Below, piece by piece: positions 10,901-18,510 of a DNA stretch of 50,699 nucleotides (position 1 is the first letter of the stretch; each line of letters begins with the position of its first letter). Source of the DNA: Acidobacteriota bacterium (lineage in GTDB: Bacteria; Acidobacteriota; Terriglobia; Bryobacterales; Bryobacteraceae); the NCBI GenBank assembly GCA_016178945.1, contig JACOSH010000212.1:1-50699 (forward strand), given 5' to 3'. A model generated the notes under the pieces. The model was given only the letters and a program-made list of their open reading frames with translations, was not told the DNA's origin and searched no databases. The position numbers and the translations under genes were made by a program.

Positions 10901-11243
10901 CCGGGCGGATCGCATCGGTGTGGGCGGCACGCGGGGCGAAGTCGGCCCCAACTCCCGCTGGTTCGAAACCACCGCCTACCGGACTCCGCTGGCCAGGACG
11001 CTGGGCAGCGCCGGCAACGGCACCGAACGCGGACCGGGATGGAAGACCTACGACATCTCGATCCACAAGCGGTTCCCCATTCGGGAGCGGATCTTCTTCG
11101 AGTTCCGCGCGGAGTTCTTCAATCTGACCAACACGCCGCAGTTCAACGGGCCGAACCGGACGGTGAACAGCGCTACGTTCGGCGAAATCACGGGCGCTCA
11201 AGGCGAGCGGCAGGGACAGCTCGCGCTGAAGTTTAACTTCTAA
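7914..11243 (+). CDS. TonB-dependent receptor with N-terminal carboxypeptidase-regulatory domain (Oar-like)
   Basis: About 1109 aa; signal peptide MFQKSAFILLLLCLAAFPVLAQ, SIVGVVTDPSGAIVANAAVTARD, plug region (FLLDGIDNNQVSDN), C-terminal FNLTNTPQFNGPNRTVNSATFGEITGAQGERQGQLALKFNF. Confidence 0.93.
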   Translation: MFQKSAFILLLLCLAAFPVLAQEVSASIVGVVTDPSGAIVANAAVTARDVDRGTVWETKSNEAGIYFFPRVPPGKYEIRVEASGFKTAVRPGIGLEVNQRARLNITIEVGAIAESVEVTGEAPLLQTDSTMVGSTISANNLINAPIRSRNYIALVLLAPGVTTTDPSGFQNDRRTTGGGRPYVNGNRKEANNFLLDGIDNNQVSDNLTSYQPNLEAIAEVKMITNNASAEFGNFQGGIVNVTMKSGTNDFHGTLFEYFRNDKLNANAWSRKWNVGPDGKALPRPYVRYNAFGAAGGGPVRIPGVYNGKDKLFFFADYQAMRRPTPATISTPTVMTAEMRQGDFSRLLNLQQELGRANVQLYNPYALDASGNRQPFPGNRIPLSMASPVARNLFADTSLYPLPLTSALRFNQLSASSNVLNLDQGDIKVDAKASSKDDISVRYSHSWQVNPGFNTFPLSFNSFNDSPFKAGVVNWTRSISPSVVNEARVGVNRIVLFNGGTDKGYPDLNQKLGIAGVNSTGLLSIGLSNGVAGIGGSSNIGTQQLFANATYQYVDNLTVIRGRHLMKMGGQVLRQQMNTFYAGNNGRTGFMNFSGRFTSADPSKFSWGEADFFLGLPETIGRGLDTGTWGHRKIIWGFYFQDDWKASDTLTLNLGLRWEYHTPLVEVKDRQSNFEHFTGKLLLAGKDGNSRALYAPYKKDFQPRIGFAWTPKFVSKFVVRGAYTISSFMEGTGTNLRLPLNPPFNSEFEGRYDSPSFNLPGSTASQGLSVLTKADPYRGANIRLWDPFVRPANTQQWNLTIERQFAHELVATVGYVGQKGHHLVVPMPYFQRQLLPDGSSTPSLYLSGNPALRVITQISGTNSNGNQKYNALQSTLRKRMSGGLEFQAAYTWSKGMSDAIGYYGEGGQAGSQSAYWQYLYAQKAEWGPTYFDATHMLSLSHVWDIPIGKGKHFGTNLHPALEGIIGNWQLGGVLYLRSGFPLTIRGPDNSGTLSRGARADRIGVGGTRGEVGPNSRWFETTAYRTPLARTLGSAGNGTERGPGWKTYDISIHKRFPIRERIFFEFRAEFFNLTNTPQFNGPNRTVNSATFGEITGAQGERQGQLALKFNF

Positions 11244-11276
11244 CGCGGGGCCTCCCTGCCTCGCGCGTTATGCTGG

Positions 11277-12305
11277 GTGGGGAGGCTCTCTATCCGCAAG
11301 ATTCTGGTTCGCGCGGCCAACTGGGTTGGCGACGCGGTGATGTCGCTGCCCGCTCTACGCGCCTTGCGCGAACGATTCCCGGAAGCGGAGATCGCGGTCC
11401 TGGCCCGGCCGTGGGTGCCGGATCTTTATGCGGAGGAGAGCTCGATCCGGCGCGTGATTCCGTATGGGCCTTGCGGCGGGTGGCGCGATTGGGACGCCAA
11501 GTGGAGTGTAGCGCGGCAGCTTCGCGCCGAGCGGTTCGATTGCGCCATCCTGTTCCAGAACGCGTTTGAGGCGGCGTTGGTGGCGCGGCTGGCGGGGATC
11601 CCGCGGCGCATCGGGTACGATCGGGATGGGCGTGGCTGGCTGCTTACCGACGCCGAGCCCGTGCCGAAGCCCGGCGAAATCCCCCGTCATGAGCGCTTCT
11701 ACTACCTGGAGCTGCTGCGTCGCGCCGGGATCCTGGAAGCGCTTCCGGAGGTGGAGGCGATCCGGCTTGAAGAAAGGGGCGCGGAAGCGGGCCGGAAGCG
11801 ATTCGCGGAGCTGGGAGTGAGCCCGCCAGTGATCGGGATGAGTCCGGGCGCCGCCTACGGGGGGGCAAAACGCTGGATTCCCTCGCACTTCGCGGCGGCG
11901 GCGGCGCGGCTGGGAGACCGGGTGGCGCTGTTCGGCTCGGAGAGCGAGCGAGCGCTGTGCGAGGAGATTGCGGTGGAGATCCGGAAACGCGGCGCGGCGG
12001 CGCACAATCTGGCCGGGCAGACCACGCTGCGCGAGTTTATCGAGTTGGCCGCGGCGTGCCGCCTGTACCTGACCAACGACTCTGGCGCCATGCACATCGC
12101 CTCGGCGCTGGGGGTGCCGACGGTGGCCATCTTCGGCCCGACCGACGACACCACGACCGGACCCACCGGCCCCCTGGCGCGGGTGGTGAGGGAGCCGGTG
12201 GAATGCAGCCCGTGCCTGCTGCGGGAGTGCCCCATCGACCATCGCTGCATGACACGCGTGACGCCGGAGCGGGTGGTCAGCGTGGCGCTGGATCTGGTGA
12301 AATAG
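11277..12305 (+). CDS. waaF: ADP-heptose:LPS heptosyltransferase (WaaF-like, GT9)
   Basis: RKILVRAANWVGDAVMSLPALRALRERFP; TNDSGAMHIASALGVPTVAIFGPTDDTTTGP; GTG start. Confidence 0.92.
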   Translation: MGRLSIRKILVRAANWVGDAVMSLPALRALRERFPEAEIAVLARPWVPDLYAEESSIRRVIPYGPCGGWRDWDAKWSVARQLRAERFDCAILFQNAFEAALVARLAGIPRRIGYDRDGRGWLLTDAEPVPKPGEIPRHERFYYLELLRRAGILEALPEVEAIRLEERGAEAGRKRFAELGVSPPVIGMSPGAAYGGAKRWIPSHFAAAAARLGDRVALFGSESERALCEEIAVEIRKRGAAAHNLAGQTTLREFIELAAACRLYLTNDSGAMHIASALGVPTVAIFGPTDDTTTGPTGPLARVVREPVECSPCLLRECPIDHRCMTRVTPERVVSVALDLVK

Positions 12306-12321
12306 AAGTACCTGGTCCAAC

Positions 12322-12645
12322 GTGGATACCCGCTCCAAGATCATCGACGCGGCGCGCCTGGCCGAATTGCCGCTGCCGCGCACGCTGGTGGCCGCTTACT
12401 TCGACGTGCTGGTGACCGATCATATCCGGAAACTGCGCCAGTTGCGCAGCCCGGGCCACGATCTGGTGGTGGTGCTGCGCGATCCTCCGGATCCGCTGCT
12501 GGAGCCTCGCGCGCGGGCCGAGTTGGCGGCCGCGCTGGACATGGTGGACTACGTTGTCCTGGGGGCGGATGGGCAGCTTCCGGTGGACGCGACGCTGGAA
12601 GAGGACAGGCAGGCGCTGATTGAACATGTCATCGAGCGGCACTAA
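12322..12645 (+). CDS. Small RfaE2-like nucleotidyltransferase-fold protein, degenerate
   Basis: 107 aa; YFDVLVTDHIRKLRQLR...VDYVVLG resembles HldE C-terminal domain FDxLHxGHxxYL, but HxGH reads VTDH; lies between two heptosyltransferases. Confidence 0.55.
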   Translation: MDTRSKIIDAARLAELPLPRTLVAAYFDVLVTDHIRKLRQLRSPGHDLVVVLRDPPDPLLEPRARAELAAALDMVDYVVLGADGQLPVDATLEEDRQALIEHVIERH

Positions 12646-13588
12646 TATCCTGGTGGTGCGGCTGAGCGCCATGGGCGACGTGATTCACGCATTGCCCGCG
12701 GCGGCCAGCCTGAAACACGGATTTCCCGGCGCGCGCCTGACCTGGGTGATCGCGTCCCGGTGGGCGACGCTGATGGACTCCAACCCGTTCGTCGACCGGG
12801 TGATCCTGTTGGACCGGAAAAGTCTGACCAGCGTCCGGCGGGCTCGCAGCGAACTGCGGGAAGCGCGCTTCGATCTGGCGGTGGATTTCCAAGGGCTGAT
12901 TCAATCGGCCCTGGTGGCGTCGGCGGCACGGCCCGACCGCCTGGTGGGGTTTGATTCCGCGCAAGTACGGGAGCGCGCGGCGGCGCTGTTCTATTCGCGG
13001 GCCGTCGCGGTCGAGGCGCGGCACGTGGTGGAGCGCAATCTGGAGCTGGCCCGGGCGGCCGGGGCGAGCAGTCTGCTGCGCGTATTCCCGCTGCCGGAAG
13101 GAGCGGCGGAGGATAAGTTGCCCGAGGGCGAGTTCGTGCTGGCCTGCCCGCTGGCGGGTTGGGAATCCAAGCAGTGGCCGGTGGAATATTACGAGCGGCT
13201 GGCCGAGCGCCTCGAGCGGGAGGCGGGCGTGCCGCTGGTGGTCAACGGGCCGCCCTCGAGCCGCGAGGCGCTGTCGGCCATCCGAGGGATGTGCGTGCAC
13301 CTGTCGGGCCTGGCCGGGCTGATCCACGCTACGCGCCGGGCCACTGCGGTGGTGGGGATCGACAGCGGGCCGCTGCACCTGGCGGCGGCGCTGGGCAAAC
13401 CGGGCGTCGCGATCTTCGGTCCCACCGATCCGGAGCGAAATGGCCCCTACGGCGGGACGCTCAGGGTGCTACGCAGTGCGGGCGCGGCCACCAATTACAA
13501 GCGTGGGACCCGGATCGATCCGAGCATGCGCGAGATCTCGCCGGATGCGGTGTTCGAGGCCCTGAGGCCCGTGGCGAGCCTGGCGTGA
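12626..13588 (+). CDS. waaC: Glycosyltransferase family 9 / heptosyltransferase I (WaaC-like)
   Basis: NILVVRLSAMGDVIHALPAAASLK; VVGIDSGPLHLAAALGKPGVAIFGPTDPERNGPYG. Confidence 0.9.
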   Translation: MSSSGTNILVVRLSAMGDVIHALPAAASLKHGFPGARLTWVIASRWATLMDSNPFVDRVILLDRKSLTSVRRARSELREARFDLAVDFQGLIQSALVASAARPDRLVGFDSAQVRERAAALFYSRAVAVEARHVVERNLELARAAGASSLLRVFPLPEGAAEDKLPEGEFVLACPLAGWESKQWPVEYYERLAERLEREAGVPLVVNGPPSSREALSAIRGMCVHLSGLAGLIHATRRATAVVGIDSGPLHLAAALGKPGVAIFGPTDPERNGPYGGTLRVLRSAGAATNYKRGTRIDPSMREISPDAVFEALRPVASLA

Positions 13589-14127
13589 CCTTCCCCAAAC
13601 CCTACGCCGACGCCGCGATGCGCCTACGCGTGCCCAGCGGATTCCTGCTGGTGGCGGCCTTCGCCTGGTGGGCGGCGCCGGACCCGCCCTCGCTGGCCTG
13701 GGGCGCGCCGGTGTCGCTGGCGGGTCTGCTGCTGCGGGCGTGGGCGGCGGGACACCTGTCGAAGAACCAGGCGCTGGCCACCGGCGGCCCTTACGCGTGG
13801 GTCCGCAATCCGCTGTATCTGGGAACGCTGCTGGTCGCGCTGGGACTGGCGGTGGCGTCGCGCCAGGCGGGGCTGGCGGCGCTGTTCGCGGCCGTGTTTG
13901 CGCTGGTGTACCTGCCGGCGATCCAGTTGGAGGAGGAGCATCTGCGCAAGCTGTTCCCCGAGTATGCCGAATATGCGCGGCGGGTGCCGGCGCTGACGCC
14001 GCGCCGGCCGGACGTGCCCTCCGGGGAGCGATTCCGGTTCGAGCTGTATGTGAACAACCAGGAGTACCAGGCGCTGGCGGGGTACCTGGCCGGGCTGGGG
14101 CTGCTGGGCTGGAAGGTCTGGGGCTGA
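13585..14127 (+). CDS. Isoprenylcysteine carboxyl methyltransferase (ICMT)-like membrane methyltransferase
   Basis: HLSKNQALATGGPYAWVRNPLYLGTLLVALGLAV...LEEEHLRKLFPEYAEYARRVPALTP; GTG start overlapping the stop of the upstream gene. Confidence 0.82.
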   Translation: MTFPKPYADAAMRLRVPSGFLLVAAFAWWAAPDPPSLAWGAPVSLAGLLLRAWAAGHLSKNQALATGGPYAWVRNPLYLGTLLVALGLAVASRQAGLAALFAAVFALVYLPAIQLEEEHLRKLFPEYAEYARRVPALTPRRPDVPSGERFRFELYVNNQEYQALAGYLAGLGLLGWKVWG

Positions 14128-14139
14128 CTGCTAGACAGA

Positions 14140-14182
14140 TGCATGCACATGCATGTATGATGGTGGTCATGCGAACCACCAT
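14140..14182 (+). promoter_or_regulatory. Putative TA operator: adjacent palindromes TGCATGCA/CATGCATG and inverted repeat ATGGTGGT-N7-ACCACCAT spanning the antitoxin start
   Basis: TGCATGCA 14140-14147; CATGCATG 14148-14155; ATGGTGGT 14160-14167; ACCACCAT 14175-14182. Confidence 0.45.
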
Positions 14183-14408
14183 CGAGATGAAGCCAGAGCA
14201 TCGAGCCCAATTGCTCGAATTGGCCGCGCGCCGCGGAGATAAGGGATTCTCCACCGTGGTCGCCGAAGCGATTGACGCCCATCTTCAAGGCCGGTCCGGC
14301 GTCGAGCGCGCCCGCAAGGAGGCCTTGAAGGTACAAGGAAGCTTCAGTGCCAAGGAAACCGAGCGGCTGCGCCGGGAAGTGAAACGAATCCGGAGCCACT
14401 GGCGATGA
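14169..14408 (+). CDS. Antitoxin of VapBC-type module
   Basis: 79 aa; MRTTIEMKPEHRAQLLELAARRGDKGFSTVVAEAIDAHL (RHH-like) with charged C-terminus; overlaps PIN toxin. Confidence 0.75.
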   Translation: MRTTIEMKPEHRAQLLELAARRGDKGFSTVVAEAIDAHLQGRSGVERARKEALKVQGSFSAKETERLRREVKRIRSHWR

Positions 14409-14791
14409 TGGTGGCGGACACCGATGTCCTGATCGACTATCTGGGCGGTCATGCTCCCGGCGCCATTCGTGTTGCGAAGGAGATGGAGCGGGGCCGGCTA
14501 CGAACTACCGTCATCAGCCGGTTCGAGCTGCTTAGCGGAGCCCGTGACCGGCGGCAGGAGGCTCGAATCCGAGTGCTGCTGGGCGCGGCGCCGGCGCTGC
14601 CGCTCGATGAACAAGGCGCCGACCGGGCTGCTCAAGTACGACGAGCGCTGGAACAAGCCGGCGAAATGATTGGAATGGCCGACAGTTTGATCGCTGGTAT
14701 TACGTTAGCTCACGGCGGGACTCTGCTCACCCGAAACCAACGGCATTTTTCGCGCGTGGCAGGCCTTCAGATAGAAGATCCGGCTTCATAG
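14405..14791 (+). CDS. vapC: PIN-domain ribonuclease toxin, VapC family
   Basis: MMVADTDVLIDYL, FELLSGA, GMADSLIAGITLAHGGTLLTRNQRHFSRVAGL: conserved acidic PIN residues. Confidence 0.9.
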   Translation: MMVADTDVLIDYLGGHAPGAIRVAKEMERGRLRTTVISRFELLSGARDRRQEARIRVLLGAAPALPLDEQGADRAAQVRRALEQAGEMIGMADSLIAGITLAHGGTLLTRNQRHFSRVAGLQIEDPAS

Positions 14792-14798
14792 CGCTTCG

Positions 14799-17267
14799 CT
14801 ACTCGCCCTCCTCGGCGCGGCGGCTCATCTTCTCGCGCGCTTCCTGGTAGAGGCGGCGGGTCTGCTCGCGTTCCTCGGGGTTGTTCCAGGCCGGCTGGGC
14901 GAGGGCCGCGGCCAGGGTGCGGTCGATCCACTGGACGAAATGGTTCGCGTCAGCGCGGGAGCGGACCGGCTTGCCGCCGATGGTCACCCATACCGGCATG
15001 GTGGCGGCGAAGGGGTACGGGCGGCGGAAAGGGTCGCGGGCGTACTGGGCGCGCACTTCGACCGAGATCCAACCGCTGCGATCGAGCGTGACCTGCTTGC
15101 GGAAACGGAGCTGGTGAGCGGGGGCGGGCTTCACGGTCTCGACCGTCTTTCCGTTGCGGATGACGTCTACGTTCAGGATCGGAAGGATGCAGGCGGCCTC
15201 TACCTCGACATCCAACGTGTGGCTGCCGGCGGGCAGGCGGATCTCCTCGCCGGTCTCCTTGCCGTTCACCTTGAGCAGGACCAGCGGGCCGCTGGTGACG
15301 AAGGACTTGCCGGCGCGGAAATCCGCGGTCCATCGATCGTAGTCGAGCTGGCTGCCGGTCCGAACGTAGACGCGGTTGGAGCCCAGGATGTAGCTGCGGT
15401 AGAAGTTCGGGAAGGCATCCTCGCCGGCGGAGGCCACCACGCGGTATCCGCAGTTCCAGGCTCGATACAGCGGCTGCATCCCCTCGAGCGAGTTCGCTTC
15501 CACGAAATCCACGTTGTCCAGCGCCAGATCGGCGGCGAAGTTCTGACCGGCCCCGTGGGCGTAGCCGGCCAGTCCTCCCTGCTCGCGGGCGACGCGGAAG
15601 GGAACTGTATTGGCCGGGAACAAGCTGTCGACCACCGTGTTCTGGTAGCCGACATAGTCGGGGATGACCAGGTGCTTTTTCAGATTCAGGAAGGCGGAGT
15701 GGCCCCAGAAGGGAGGATGGTACTCCTGGCTGTGAAACAGGATGCGCTCCGGGGTCGAGACCGGGTCGGGCGCGCCGCTGAAATGGGCCACGTCCGGGAT
15801 GCGCTGCTCCTTGTTGCAGATCAGGTTGTTGAGCACGTGGAGGTCTTCGGCTTCGGCCTGCTCCATCAGGCGGCGGGGAGTGTTGAAATAGACGCCGGCA
15901 TAGTTCATGTGGAAGTGGTTGTCGCCATCCCACCAGCCGCGCGCCGGATAATTGTCGAGGCGGCGAAGGGAGAGGGTCAGCTCGGCGGGCTGGTCGGCGG
16001 CGACCGTCACTTCCTTGCGCAGGGGATGGTATTCGAAGCCGTGGGAAACGTCGAGCGTGGCGCGGCCTGGAGGCAGGTCGAGCTGGAAATCGCCGCCGGT
16101 GTGAAAGTAGTGATACTCGTCCCGATCCATGTGATCGAACATCAGCCAGTCCGCGCGGAACCAACTCTCGGAGGGCGCGTAGGCGCGTCCGTCGGCGGCA
16201 TTGAGGTGGACCCGCGCGCGCAGCGGCCGGCCGGTGGCTTCGTCCCGCACGCGCACGCGCAGCTTTCCCATGGGACGGCGGTAGACGAGCCGGGCGATGG
16301 GGACCGGCTCCATCCGGCCGCCGAACCAGTGCCATAACCAGAGGCTGGTGTCCCCGGTTTCATTCGAGATGAAGGCGATGCGGGCGCCGTCCGGAGACCA
16401 GCGCGGCGTAGTGCGGTCGAAATCGCCGTAGGTGAGCGGGAAGGCATCGCCGCTCTTGGGCGGCATGGCCCAGAGCTGCTGCCATTGCCGGCCCAAGTAT
16501 GAGCTGTAGACCAGCTTGGCGCCGTCGGGTGAAAGCGCGGGGCGGGCTTTCCAGGTGGTCTCTTCGTAGTGGAAGCGCTTGAGCTCCGCGCCCGGCTCGG
16601 CCTTCATCCGGTAGAATCCGCCGGAGCCGTGCTTGTTGTCGCGGTTGGAAATGAGGATGAGCTCCTTGCCGTCGCGGGTCCAGGTGGGATGGATGTGAAG
16701 CGCCCACTTCCCGTAGTAGACCGTGGGCGGGACCAGCTCGAAGTCTCGCGTCAGCATCCGCGGCGGACCGGGAACGCCGCCGGCGACCGGCATCACGTAG
16801 AGGTTGTAGTTGCCGTTGGGGTGAGTGGAGACATAGGCCAGCCGGCTTCCGTCCGGCGACCACTCCGGCTCCACATTGATGGAGTTGCCGGAGGTCAGCT
16901 CGCGCGTGGTTCCGTCGCGCAGATTCAGCAGACGGAGGTGGATCTGTTCATTGAAGTCGGAGGTGTAGGCGATCCAGTTGCCGTCGGGGGACCAGGCCGG
17001 TTGGGAATCGTAGCCTTGGCCGCTGGTCAGCTCGTAAGCGGTGGTTTCGCCCAGGCGCATCTTCCAGATGGAGCCTTTCATGGCGAAGGCCAGCTCCTTG
17101 CCGTCCGGCGACCAGGCGGGGAAGTTGGGGCCGTTGGTGATCTGCGGCAGGTAGCACTCCAGCGTGTAGGGCTCGCCGGTCATGATGCGGGAAAAGACGC
17201 GGCGCTGCGTTTGGGCAGGGGCTAGGGCACCGAGCAGAAGCAGAAAAACCATAGAGCGGGGAGCCAT
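14799..17267 (-). CDS. TolB/PD40 beta-propeller fused to CehA/McbA-like (PHP superfamily) metallohydrolase, secreted
   Basis: Signal peptide MAPRSMVFLLLLGALAPAQ; repeated PxWSPDGxxIAY motifs; then GWWDGDNHFHMNY...AGYAHGAG...VEANSLEG. Confidence 0.82.
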   Translation of the reverse strand: MAPRSMVFLLLLGALAPAQTQRRVFSRIMTGEPYTLECYLPQITNGPNFPAWSPDGKELAFAMKGSIWKMRLGETTAYELTSGQGYDSQPAWSPDGNWIAYTSDFNEQIHLRLLNLRDGTTRELTSGNSINVEPEWSPDGSRLAYVSTHPNGNYNLYVMPVAGGVPGPPRMLTRDFELVPPTVYYGKWALHIHPTWTRDGKELILISNRDNKHGSGGFYRMKAEPGAELKRFHYEETTWKARPALSPDGAKLVYSSYLGRQWQQLWAMPPKSGDAFPLTYGDFDRTTPRWSPDGARIAFISNETGDTSLWLWHWFGGRMEPVPIARLVYRRPMGKLRVRVRDEATGRPLRARVHLNAADGRAYAPSESWFRADWLMFDHMDRDEYHYFHTGGDFQLDLPPGRATLDVSHGFEYHPLRKEVTVAADQPAELTLSLRRLDNYPARGWWDGDNHFHMNYAGVYFNTPRRLMEQAEAEDLHVLNNLICNKEQRIPDVAHFSGAPDPVSTPERILFHSQEYHPPFWGHSAFLNLKKHLVIPDYVGYQNTVVDSLFPANTVPFRVAREQGGLAGYAHGAGQNFAADLALDNVDFVEANSLEGMQPLYRAWNCGYRVVASAGEDAFPNFYRSYILGSNRVYVRTGSQLDYDRWTADFRAGKSFVTSGPLVLLKVNGKETGEEIRLPAGSHTLDVEVEAACILPILNVDVIRNGKTVETVKPAPAHQLRFRKQVTLDRSGWISVEVRAQYARDPFRRPYPFAATMPVWVTIGGKPVRSRADANHFVQWIDRTLAAALAQPAWNNPEEREQTRRLYQEAREKMSRRAEEGE

Positions 17268-17295
17268 ATGGACGCATTGTATACTGGAGCCAATT

Positions 17296-18510
17296 ATGAA
17301 ACACGGTCGACGATCCTTTCTTGCGGGGGCGGCGGGGCTGGCGGTGCCGGCGGTCAAGGCCGCGGACTTCGCGAAGATTCGCGAGCTGTTTCCCTGGGCC
17401 GAGAAACAGGTGTTCCTCAACCCCGCGGGCTGGCACCCCATGGGCGTCCACTCGATTCGCGCCATGCAGCGCTATCTGGACTACAAGCTGCTGGGCCCGG
17501 GAGAGGGACGCGGAGAGTGGCAGGGCGGCCATCAGGATGTGGCCAAGGCGCTGTTCGCCAAGCTGATCAACGCCAGCCCGGCGGAGATCTCGTTCGTCCC
17601 CAGCACGCTGGTGGGCGAGAACCTGGTGGTGGCGGGCCTGGGGATTCCCGGGGGCAGCGGCAACGTCGTGACCGACGAGCTGCATTACGAGGGGTCCATT
17701 TACCTGTACAAATCGCTCGAGAAGCAGGGCCTGGATCTGCGCCTCGTCAAGAGGCGCGACGGGCGTATTCCGCTGAGCGAAATGGAGAAAGTGGTGGATC
17801 GCAAGACGCGCCTGATCGCCTGCTCTCTGGTGTCTTATCTCAACGGAGTGCGCGCCGATGTGAAGGCGATCGGCGAGCTGGCCCACGCTCACGGCGCGTA
17901 TGTCTATGCCGACGTGATTCAGGCCGCCGGCGCCGTGCCGATCGATGTGAAACAACTTGACCTGGACTTCTGCGCCTGCTCGGGATACAAGTGGCTGATG
18001 GGCGACCGCGGCCTCGGGTATTTGTTCGTGAGAGAGGCGCTGCAGGGCAAGGCGCTGCGGAGGACCCAATACGGCGACCGGCAGTTCTCCAATTTCCGCT
18101 ACCACGTCTTTCCGCACGATCCTCCCGGACCCGCGCCGGCGTCCTGGGAGACGCGGACCGGGGCGGGCAGCTTCTATGAGGTCGGCAACATCGCCAATGT
18201 GGTGGCCGCGGGCCACGCCGCGAGTATGCGCTTCATCCTGGATCTGGGCGTGGAGCGGATCCAGGAGCATGTCCGGCCGCTGGTGACGCGGCTGCGGAAG
18301 GATCTGCCGGCGCGGGGTTATCCCTGCATGACGCCGGAGGACACGCCGACTCCCATCTCCTCCTTTGTCGTGGGGAGGCCGGAGGCGCTGCGCGCCAAGC
18401 TCAAGAAGGCGAATGTGGACGCGAAGGTGGAGTGGAATCAGATGCGGGTGTCCTGCTCGGTCTACCATCAGGAGCGCGATATCGACCGGCTGCTGGAGGC
18501 GGTTGGATAG
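17296..18510 (+). CDS. Tat-signal class V aminotransferase (PLP-dependent)
   Basis: MKHGRRSFLAGAAGLAVPAVKA Tat motif; YVYADVIQAAGAVPIDVKQLDLDFCACSGYKWLMGDRGLGYLFV with PLP lysine. Confidence 0.9.
   Translation: MKHGRRSFLAGAAGLAVPAVKAADFAKIRELFPWAEKQVFLNPAGWHPMGVHSIRAMQRYLDYKLLGPGEGRGEWQGGHQDVAKALFAKLINASPAEISFVPSTLVGENLVVAGLGIPGGSGNVVTDELHYEGSIYLYKSLEKQGLDLRLVKRRDGRIPLSEMEKVVDRKTRLIACSLVSYLNGVRADVKAIGELAHAHGAYVYADVIQAAGAVPIDVKQLDLDFCACSGYKWLMGDRGLGYLFVREALQGKALRRTQYGDRQFSNFRYHVFPHDPPGPAPASWETRTGAGSFYEVGNIANVVAAGHAASMRFILDLGVERIQEHVRPLVTRLRKDLPARGYPCMTPEDTPTPISSFVVGRPEALRAKLKKANVDAKVEWNQMRVSCSVYHQERDIDRLLEAVG

Noticed and set aside
14940-16337. 465-aa plus-strand ORF and matching minus-frame ORFs inside the CehA-like gene
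   Set aside because: Overlap the clear signal-peptide/propeller/hydrolase reading frame; no homology recognised
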